Below, in pieces: positions 56,062 through 64,000 of a stretch of 64,000 bases of DNA (the first letter of the stretch is position 1; each line of letters starts with the position of its first letter). Both the position numbers and the translations under genes were made by a program. The notes beneath the pieces are model-generated. The model saw only the letters and a list, made by a program, of their open reading frames with translations, made no database searches and was not told where the DNA came from. The stretch is from Agelas oroides (lineage: Eukaryota; Porifera; Demospongiae; Agelasida; Agelasidae), in contig OX422184.1 in the NCBI GenBank assembly GCA_949130485.1, positions 8,534,996-8,598,995 of the forward strand, in the 5' to 3' direction.

Positions 56062-56439
56062 AATCAGCTACACAAAATGGGATGACAAGTTAAATCTCCA
56101 ATAAGTCATGAAAGTAGTACAGTGAAAGTGAGACATCACTGGCCCACAGTTAATTGACAGGCACACCAGTAGGTAGTACAGAGTGGAAGTGAGTCAACAC
56201 TTGCATACTGATTGACAGAGTAGCCCACAGCCTGCTCCGTTTAACACAGCTATGGCTGAACTCATAATTTTACTGGTTGGCATTACCTTAGCTATGTGGT
56301 AGAGTTATGCTATTGCCCACACTGTTTTACCCTGCTGTTACCTACTTTTCTTTTGTTTCAACTTGTATCGACAGTCTTTCGCTTCTTTCAGCTCCCTGAG
56401 CTCGTGTCAGACTGCCACTCAGTCTATCAACAGCCACGT

Positions 56440-56884
56440 GAACGCAAAATATTTGACTTTTTTGTCGCTCGGGTAGTGCAAAAACTTTACAGTGGAAACA
56501 GCCCATTTTCACATATTTTGTGTAGATTTCTTCGGACTATCCGTCGATATATAGATCGTCCAGAACGGTCCAGGCGAAACAAAATGTTCCAAATTTTAGT
56601 GCGGGGGTGTCGATCGAGTCGCGCGTGACAACGTTGATAGAAGCCGCTCGTACGCCGCCTAGCTTCACGCGACGCCGAACAAAAGTGGATTTCTGCAAAG
56701 TACAGGTGCCATTCTATAAAAACGGGCGCAAGTTCGGCTTGAATCTAGCATGGCTGGAGAGAGCTGGCTCTTAGAAAAGGCAGGAAGTAAGCGGCATGCT
56801 AATTACACGTTGGAATGAAGCTTCCCGGGCACTTCCTGTTCTTGCTTTAAAATCCAATTATCTGGACCGCTGGCCTAACGACTG
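56440..56884. repeat. Dispersed repeat, longer copy of 44494-44694
   Basis: See the 44.5-kb copy; the central ~240 bp (56590-56845) is present only here. The + ORF 56296-56628 spans the edge and is not supported. Confidence 0.7.
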
Positions 56885-57394
56885 ATTCCTCCCAAACAAC
56901 CCTACCTCACTCCTTGCTGAGTGACAATCTAGTAAGTTTGTGAAAGAGTGCATGTCACTCACATTTTTACCAGGATTGATCCTCACTAGCATGTATAATT
57001 GTCGATGATAGATCATATACAACTTTTATGTATATGTACAAATGGCGAACACAGTTGGTAGTTTTTCTCAGGTTTAACTTAAGGGAACACTTGGGAGTTG
57101 TTCATCGACTTTCTCATCATCCATCTGGACGACCTTAATTTCTATGAGAAAACTATCCAAGAAGATATACGGACGGGTGGTTTCACGACCGATTACTGCT
57201 AGCTCCTTTCGCAGACATCAAACAGGTCGTTCTAAAGCAATTGGGATCATGCCAAAAACACGAGAGGAACAGGGTGTATGTCACAGTGATTACTGGGAAA
57301 TAGATTTATCAAAACATTATGGACATGCAACTCTCAAGTTGTGGATTAAAATTTACATCAGTGCTTCCAAATGGAGACTGCTTCTTGGAGTTCA
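56885..57394. other. No confident gene
   Basis: The + ORF 57144-57410 (88 codons) is unrecognised and runs into the satellite. Confidence 0.3.
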
Positions 57395-57825
57395 AAGTAA
57401 CCATTCATGAGGATTTCTCCACTATTCTGTGACACTTGAAGGTTAGATAGGTTTTAAGGTGTACTATTTGAGAACTTTCCATGGCTAAGACTTTGTTTTG
57501 GTGTCAAACTAACCATTCATGAGGGCCTCTCCCTTAGAAGTGACTATTTTGTGACACTAGAAGGTCATATGGGTGTAAGGAGTACAATTTGAGAACTTTC
57601 CATGGATATAGATTAGTTTTAGTGTGAAACTAACCAGCCACAGCTACCTCTCCCTTAGAGGTGACTATTCTGTACCACTTGAAGGTCAGATGGGGTGTAA
57701 GGTGTACCATTAGAGAGCTTTCCGTGGCTAAGACTTTGTTTTAGTGAACTTTATGTAGCGAAGAGTTTCTTTGGTGTCAAACTAACTAGTCACGGGGGCC
57801 TCTCCATTTCGTGCAAGTGATTATT
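57395..57825. repeat. Satellite of 110-150-bp units
   Basis: 'aactaaccattcatgagg'-type starts recur at about 57397, 57510, 57630 and 57780. Each unit contains 'gaaggtcagatggg', 'gagaactttccatggc' and 'aagactttgtttt'. Confidence 0.8.
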
Positions 57826-58086
57826 TCGTACTAGATGTGGGCTAAGAACCACGGGAACAAGGGGAATCTACATGTCATAACGGTTATTTGCTTCCTAGAT
57901 CGAGTAGTGCTTATGAGTCGGAGGAGCTCTGGATGTCTGCAGCTACCATCTTAGCGGACATTCGGGACTATACGCACTCTGTGCAAGCCGCAACTGGATT
58001 CTCCACTGAAGTGAACGGAATCCCCATGAAAGCAGCGAAATAGCTGAGGAACAGCTGGCCTGTCGTCCGTCAGACCTTTCTCATAC

Positions 58087-58208
58087 TAGATGCACATTGA
58101 TGTCACGCAGATTAGCAAAGCCAACCATAGCTCCTGTGTGGTTGTCAAACACAAGATTCTCAAGAACATGCATTTCATCGAGTAAGAGAATCGTACACTT
58201 TTCTCGTT
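58087..58208 (-). pseudogene. Exon of a P-element/THAP9-like transposase
   Basis: The minus exon is bounded by 'tgctcatgcccag' and CTA|GTATGA and reads 'TILLLDEMHVLENLVFDNHT' then 'GAMVGFANL'. The L-x-D-E-M..L.FD..TG..VGF pattern is that of the RNase-H-like part of P-element/THAP9-type transposases common in sponges and cnidarians. The 122-bp exon has no stop. Flanking exons were not found, so it is a fragment. It may relate to the THAP exon at 3.9 kb, but nothing links them directly. Confidence 0.6.
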
Positions 58209-58446
58209 CTGGGCATGAGCAGAGTCATGGCCTGGGAATGCTGTTAAGGTTACAGGATACCATAGAGAGTGCTAGTAAGATCAATAATGCATGACAAAAT
58301 TCATTTCACCACAAAGCATGTACGTTACTTTAGTATGCCAAGTCTGGATTCAAGTTTTTCAGTTTCAGTTCATCATCTGGTTGTACGGAGATGGTAGTCT
58401 GCGTGGGACATCTAGGGTAGGCACCCTACCGGGTTCAATCCTTATT

Positions 58447-58895
58447 GGGGCGAGCCTGAGCGAGGAGCCCCACACTAGCGTGACTGCATTGCGCACGTGC
58501 GTGTGTATGCTTGCTTGCTTGATTGCGGCCATATACTGTAAATTTTAAATGAGCGGTTTTAAATATTTCACAAAGAACTGAACGTCCTCGGATCGATAGC
58601 CTGCTGTCGGTGAAGGGCTACTGCCAAAGCGCTGTGTCGGCGTGAAAGAAACCTGGAGCGAAGACGACTCAAGTTAACGCACGCATGGCAACTGCGGACC
58701 ATGACAGACAAGGCCAGGCTGCTCACAGATGGTACAAATTACATACTGTAGTTAAGTTCGCTTCAGCTAACTTGGCCACGCATAATCGACACTCATAAGC
58801 GCCAGAGATTCAGCTCATGAATTCAGTGTGAAGTTTAGTCCAAGCGTATGACAAACCATTAAATCAACAATGCATTGCTCGCTCAGACTCGCCCC
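58447..58895. mobile_element. Family 'GGGGCGAGCC' element, complete short copy (449 bp)
   Basis: Left end 'ggggcgagcctgagcgag', right end 'ctcgctcagactcgcccc': inverted repeats of 18 bp with one mismatch. The interior matches 26364-26740. No coding capacity. Confidence 0.85.
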
Positions 58896-59078
58896 ACGAT
58901 GATGCATGAATCATCTTACTAGTGATAAGCTGTGTGAGCATGTATGTGTGTGTATCATAGGCTATGTAAAAAAAAAAAGAAAAGGCTAGTGTTCTACATA
59001 CCCCTTCAGTATGGCCTTATCAATCTCTTGCCTCACATCCAGGGAGAAGCAGCAGAAATTATTACCATTAAATTGTGG

Positions 59079-59425
59079 CAGCGGTTGCAGCTGCCTGTAG
59101 AAAAGCCTTGGTCAATGCCGGGTGGGCCATTTGTCTGCTTTCTTGCACAAACGGGCGTAGAAAACGCTCCTTTCACCTTGTAGGGACTCCATTTCTGGCA
59201 TTTTAGGCAGCTTTTAGTCCGGAGGAGCGTTCTCTGGTTGGAGGGCCCTGACTATTGAATGCTCGCTAATGAGTGGGTGTGTCCAAGGTCATGAACCTAC
59301 AGAGAATGTGTCAATAAAGCTTTGAGTCAAGTTTCCAGTGCTAGCTCCCAGCAGAAGTGAAAATACGGACCATGGAAGGTATCCATAGCCTCACTTCCAG
59401 TAAATAGCCTACGGTTGTTAAAGAG
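59079..59425. mobile_element. Non-autonomous piggyBac-type element, copy 4 (inverted, truncated)
   Basis: Reverse complement of 28114-28470: it ends 'cggttgttaaagag' against TTAA 59426-59429, with a second 'agggttaa' directly after. The other end, with the palindromic terminus, is missing at about 59079. Confidence 0.8.
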
Positions 59426-59429
59426 TTAA

Positions 59430-60241
59430 AGGGTTAATTAATCAAACCACTAGGTCAAGCAGGAAACTGTAGCTCAACCATTATAGGTCTACTAAGGCCT
59501 GGGTCAGCCTGGAGGTGAGTGCACCACCAAATATTACAGTGCAGGCGATATGACATCATTGTCATGTGTTGGGCGGCTATTTTTTTGTAATTAAATGCCA
59601 CGAGCGGAAATTGTTCTGTTGTTTGGATGTTCCACCTCTAAAATCATGATTGTCTCCATCTTAGCTGCTTACAAGGGGGTTATACTTAATAACTTGGGTG
59701 TCAGCCTGTTGCTGAGTGTTTTCTTATCTTGTAAGCTATACAAAGACCTGACACATGTAGTTTTCATTCTCAGTTAATTCTCCTAATATCTACATTTTGC
59801 AGTACATCTCTCCAGTTATGATCAGGACGCCACAGCCTCTAAACATACTATCTGCAGTTAAAAATAGGCACACAATCTTGAATTTAGAGGTGGTCTTCCT
59901 TTCTTCAATAAATAGTGCTAGTTATTTGCCGCACAAATGTAGTACGTGCCAAGTGCAGTTTCCTGGTGTAATACTCTCCACAATTCTTGTCCAATGCTTG
60001 TAGCTCGATTAGTCAGCATTGAAACCCCACCCACAAGCTATAGCGGAGTTAAGAACAAGTGTCCGGTACAGTTACCTGTGGGTCGTTCATCTATCTACCT
60101 CTGATATGGCCAAATGGGTACATTTTATGGTATTCGGTTACATTTATTTGGCTAAGACGGATACCAATCTATCAAATTACTTCAAATTACAGCTGCAAAT
60201 TAGGATATTCTAGATGAGAACTACCTGGACTACGATCGAGT
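59430..60241. other. No confident gene
   Basis: Short + ORFs (59595-60213) without recognised domains. Confidence 0.3.
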
Positions 60242-61020
60242 ATGGACACCTCTGCGCCCCATGGAAACAGATCAAATGATACCTTCATCCTTAACCAAGG
60301 AAGCCATGCCGGCGTGCTCTCCTCAGGAGATTCCCACACTCAAGATTTCATCCTTACAGGAGCGCACAACTTCACTCTCCCAGCCAGTAGTCAGCAGCAA
60401 GCAATATCGCTGTTGGGCTGGGATCCCTGGGGACCGGACTTAACCACGCAGCAGTATGGCAGACCTACAAGATCAATAACGTCACCATGTACTACTTTTA
60501 CGCAGGAGCTGACCCATCCTTTCCCACGACTTCAGACCAAGCTGTTGAGCAGCCTGGAACCTCCTTTTCTCAGCTGTTCCATACAGCAGGGACCCTCACA
60601 GCGCAACTGCAACACTCCAAACATTTGATATCCGGTCTATCCCAGGTTCCCAGTGCAAATACATGTGTGGAAGACTCTACTATCCAAGACTCTACCATGA
60701 CCTCGTCACCAGGATTGACGTCTTCGACTCATTGCCAAGCCAGTGGACGATCAGAGGAAACATCATCCTCTGTCTCAACATTACCTTTGAAGGACTCCAA
60801 TGGAATTCAGGGAACGTCTTCCTCGAATATCCAGGACTTGAGGGCCAATCACTTTGCAGTAACATTCCGGCCGAGCAAAACACTGACGTTGGAGGAGATG
60901 GCTTTAACACTCTAAAAGCACCAAAATGTCCGAGCATACCTGATAGGACCCCTCGAAGAAAGAGGCAAAAAAGATTTGCAACCTCACCACCACTGCTATT
61001 TATGTCTGAGGACGAGTGAG
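60242..61020 (+). CDS. Ser/Thr/Gln-rich ORF set, possibly one frame-shifted gene
   Basis: Three overlapping + frames (60242-60628, 60487-60915, 60663-61019) are open for 118-142 codons each and are rich in Ser, Thr, Pro and Gln. The last ends with a basic 'RTPRRKRQKRF' (nuclear-localisation-like). This could be a low-complexity regulatory protein with introns or frameshifts, or chance in compositionally biased DNA. No domain is recognised. Confidence 0.35.
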
Positions 61021-61035
61021 TCATGTGAGATATCA

Positions 61036-61371
61036 ATGTTCCCGACAAGAATTGCTTGGATGAAGAGGATTCAACCCAACTTCACTAGCACTTTTACTCA
61101 TACAGAAGCTGTTGATGCCTATTGCAAGTATGCCTGTAAAGGTGGCAAACCACTATTCAAACATGGTGATTTTCTCACACATTATGAAAGGCCCAACAAG
61201 TGTAAAGAGATACTAGAGAAAGTGGAGCAAGGATTCCATAAATCCCAGCTCGAAAAGATGTATCCAACAATGGTTACACACATTGCGAAGCTCATGTCCC
61301 ACCGGAAACCGACAGAGCACGAAACAAAATGCTTGTACATATGGGGACCTGAAGGTGAATTGACGAGCTAA
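61036..61371 (+). CDS. Unrecognised ORF, charged, ~110 codons
   Basis: The + frame from ATG 61036 (open from 60976) contains 'YCKYACKGGKPLFKHGDFLT' and 'CKEILEKVEQGFHKSQLEKM'. Lysine/glutamate helices and spaced cysteines make it look like real protein. It ends at TAG 61369-61371, just before the duplicated blocks. It may be an exon of the same unit as the neighbouring ORFs. Confidence 0.4.
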   Translation: MFPTRIAWMKRIQPNFTSTFTHTEAVDAYCKYACKGGKPLFKHGDFLTHYERPNKCKEILEKVEQGFHKSQLEKMYPTMVTHIAKLMSHRKPTEHETKCLYIWGPEGELTS

Positions 61372-62260
61372 TTTTACACATAAATTTTGAGTTGATTGTT
61401 CAGTGATGTTGTACCTCCTTGGTGTCTTCGGAGGTGACAGCACCACAGCAGCTCCAGCCTCGAAGACGGGCTAAAAGAGGCAAAAAGGAGGAAGGTGAAT
61501 CTAGTATAGTTTGTGTACATTCCAGATGCATTGTTCAGTGATGTTAGCAGTGTCCTCTAAATAGCGTCTTCAGAGCTGTTTGATGGCTACCGGCTATCTG
61601 CACAACAGCCGGCTCCAATGATAGCCCATGGACCGTCAGGAAGAAGAGGCAAAAATGATGAAGGTTAATTGATGAGCTACTTTTGCACATACATTTTGAG
61701 TTGATTGTTCACTGATGGTGTGCCTCCTTGGTGTTTTCAGAGGTGACAGCACTTCTCTTACAGCAGTGAAGTTTTGTAGTTATCTCACTGGTATTGGAAG
61801 CCTATGAATGGTTAATTGGATGTTGGGTTGCTATGTAAACTCATTAGATGAGGACAATGCTATCAGTGCACAAACAGAGCCTTGTTCCCAGGCCCCGCCC
61901 AGGTTCCATCGCTTGGAGTACAGAAAAGCGGTAGACGGCCTGGAATAATTTATCACGTGACATAGGGGTAGCGAGAAGGGTAGAGAGGACTTAATTGAGT
62001 GTAGGCTGATCATCGATGCACCCACACACGTAGTTGATTGATAAGAAAAAACTTGAGTAAAGCCTAAGAATTTTGACCTAGTCCACCAGACCATTTATCC
62101 TCCTGAGAGGGTGGGCAACTGAGTGTTCAGTAATGTTTGTGGTACCTCCTTGTAGAGTTTACTGTTGATGAAGTGATTGTACCATCTGATTCTGATCCTG
62201 ATCCTGTTTGTGAGTGGTGGAAGTCCTTGCTATGGCACTTATGTGACTGGCAAGGTTCTC
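61360..62260 (+). repeat. Duplicated ~80-bp blocks with exon-like cores
   Basis: 'ttttgagttgattgttca' with 'gtgcctccttggtgt' and 'tcagaggtgacagca' occurs at 61384-61442 and 61697-61754 (about 312 bp apart), with weaker copies near 61530 and 62121. Between them sit short open segments ending 'RRAKRGKKEEG' and 'GPSGRRGKNDEG', each followed by GTGAAT/GTTAAT. A further exon-like piece after 'ccttgtag' (62156) contains 'VDEVIVPSDSDPDPVCEWW'. Confidence 0.5.
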
Positions 62261-62682
62261 GCTAGGCGTTTTCCAAAGGGCACTGTGCCCTTTGGGGGAC
62301 TCTAATATGCCCTTTGGGTCCACCCCAAAAGCAACAATGTGCCCTTTGGAAACCAACATATTTTTAACAGCCACTTGATTTTTCGTTCACGTGCGGGGAG
62401 AGCCTGGGAACGAGGCTAGCACAAACACTACACTTACACTCTTACAGTGCAAATTGCAGATGTGTACTACTGTCGTATCCCTCCCAAAGCAACTTAGTCC
62501 AGTTCAACCTTCATCACAGACACTTTTAAGCTTAACAGTAGTTCAAAAGGAAAGGGGAGAGCCTGGTAAAATTTATCACGTGAGAAACGTCATAGGTAGA
62601 GAGAATTTAATTACATGTGGGCGAACGAATGAACTCGGCCACGCTTTATGGGCAGAATGGGACTAGACGGCACTATGCTACA

Positions 62683-62870
62683 TTAAAGGATTCAAAACGC
62701 AGTTTTAACCAACACGGTGGAAGTCTTCTGAAGCTCGTGCAGGCCTGTTTAAGTGTGGCAAAGGATTCAAAACGCCGTTTTAACCACCGTGGAAATCTTC
62801 TGAATCTCGTTTTGGCATATTTAAGGTACGGTGAAGGTTTGTAAATGCCGTTCTAACCACGGTGGATGCA
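62683..62870. repeat. ~74-bp minisatellite, locus 3 of 3
   Basis: 'aaggattcaaaacgcc' recurs at 62686 and 62761 (75 bp), with a third diverged unit at 62834. It is the inverse of the units at 24965-25160. Confidence 0.8.
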
Positions 62871-64000
62871 CAGTCCTTCAAGACTTGAGACATCTTTGAG
62901 AAATAGTATAGAGGGAAGTCCCCACGCATCAGCTATGGAGCAAAGTCTCTGCCGCCTACTGCGTTCGGTAAGCTGCATGAGCCTTTCTACACAACTTAAG
63001 CCTTTGTACACTAGTAAGATTTTCATATAACTTGCAGCAAGCTAGGCCAGGGTGAGCTTGAATGACGACAGTTATGAAAGATAGCCAGGAACAGCCGGAG
63101 CCTGGGCAGCTATTGTACGAAAGATAGCAGTTGTTTGGTGACAACATTTGGGATAGGCAGCTGGAACATAGCTCCTACTCAGTGATTACACTCTGCATGA
63201 GGCCCATGGCTATCGCATTAAATTACAGCGTGAAGAATATAAGAACAACGTACGACAGAAAATAATATATTATGAAAAAGTGCAATAGAACACACTAGTG
63301 TGGGTAGGTCTGACAAACCAGGAATTTAATTACCATAGCCTTACAGTATGCAAAAATGGAGGAGGCCTGGGAGATCACATTATGTGAAACACAAATAAGT
63401 AGACAGAAGGAAAGAGGGGTCTGAACAAGTCTAAGACTCCCATCCTCTGTCTACATTGACATTATTCATGTGACAAGATCTTCCAGGCCTTCCCCCATTA
63501 TTTGCATACTGTAAGTGATCAAAAACTGAATGGTGGTGAAGGTCTGGGATGAGGCTAACACATACACAGAAATATGCAACATACCTGTGTGTAGTATTTG
63601 AACTGAGGGTTTGCCGAAAGTGACAGGCTTGAAATCCAAGTGATGCCCCCAAACATTGTGGCTGCATTTCTCTGCAACCATGACAATGTTTATAAGCTAT
63701 TGAACACTTTTGTAGACAGTAGAGTTACAAACTAGCTACATGCCATGCATGAATGGCCTGGCCTGTGTGCTGAGCAGAGTAGCTAGTGCCCAATTCTTTC
63801 ATCCTGAGTTCACCAGGATAGCTCCACCTGGGCATTCCCAGTTCGAATTCAAGACTACCTCACATCACTAATACACCTACGAGATAAATTGGGAGGGTCC
63901 TAAACTGTTGCGCTAGGAAGGTCGGCGCTGCCAGACAAACCGAGAGTGGTCCGGTTTCAACCGGACTGGTGGAAACTCATTCATAGCCTGGTACAGGCAG
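62871..64000. other. No supported gene; possible B-box at 63838
   Basis: ORFs of 63-78 codons are unrecognised. 'agttcgaattcaag' (63839) looks like an RNA polymerase III B box, but no A box at the right distance was convincing. A small hairpin 'gtccggtttcaaccggac' lies at 63949-63966. Confidence 0.35.

Noticed and set aside
63783-63860. Possible tRNA at the B-box-like 'agttcgaattc'
   Set aside because: No A box at the right distance and no cloverleaf could be drawn.
1-64000. CRISPR arrays, bacterial operons, Shine-Dalgarno sites
   Set aside because: The spliced genes, microsatellites and transposon families are eukaryotic; no repeat-spacer structure with uniform spacers was seen.

Overview
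This is eukaryotic, animal-type DNA: low gene density, spliced genes with GT-AG introns, GT/CA microsatellites, minisatellites, foldback elements and many decayed transposons. The protein families seen (THAP, HIRAN, piggyBac, chromodomain, integrase-core relics, and several multi-copy families I remember from sponge and cnidarian genomes) suggest an early-branching marine invertebrate, plausibly a demosponge. That assignment is inference, and no single feature proves the species.

Layout. 1-12 kb: an AT-rich ~130-bp satellite, a 44-bp palindromic tandem repeat, a perfect 100-bp foldback, a THAP-domain exon, a decayed piggyBac fragment and several inverted repeats. 12.9-16.4 kb: an exon resembling the N-terminus of the proteasome adaptor ECM29, a ~270-bp satellite and a dispersed repeat. 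17.4-22.4 kb is the most gene-like part: a three-exon chromodomain gene (+), a long GT microsatellite, a six-exon gene on the minus strand (20213-21924) with phase-matched introns, and a divergent + exon of another family. 22.5-29.4 kb is packed with short terminal-inverted-repeat elements, including a burst of non-autonomous piggyBac elements. 30.2-31.0 kb is a small inverted-repeat element carrying one HIRAN-domain ORF. 31.7-32.1 kb has integrase-core pieces in permuted order. 33.9-36.4 kb is a full-length piggyBac element with TTAA duplications, 13-bp perfect terminal repeats and a two-exon transposase that lacks its last catalytic block. 39-48.5 kb holds fragments of repetitive, probably transposon-derived gene families and a second integrase-core pseudogene. 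52-54.7 kb is a broken Ty3/gypsy retrotransposon. 54.8-64 kb holds a tRNA-like inverted pair, satellites, more inverted-repeat elements, a P-element/THAP9-like exon and some unassigned ORFs.

Few genes can be called host genes with confidence (chromodomain gene, perhaps the ECM29-like exon). Most coding signal belongs to mobile or formerly mobile genes. The most interesting objects are the HIRAN element, the minus-strand gene at 20.2-21.9 kb whose conserved D...D...E positions could be a transposase triad, the chromodomain gene with an unassigned C-terminal half, and the piggyBac element with intact ends but a disabled transposase.
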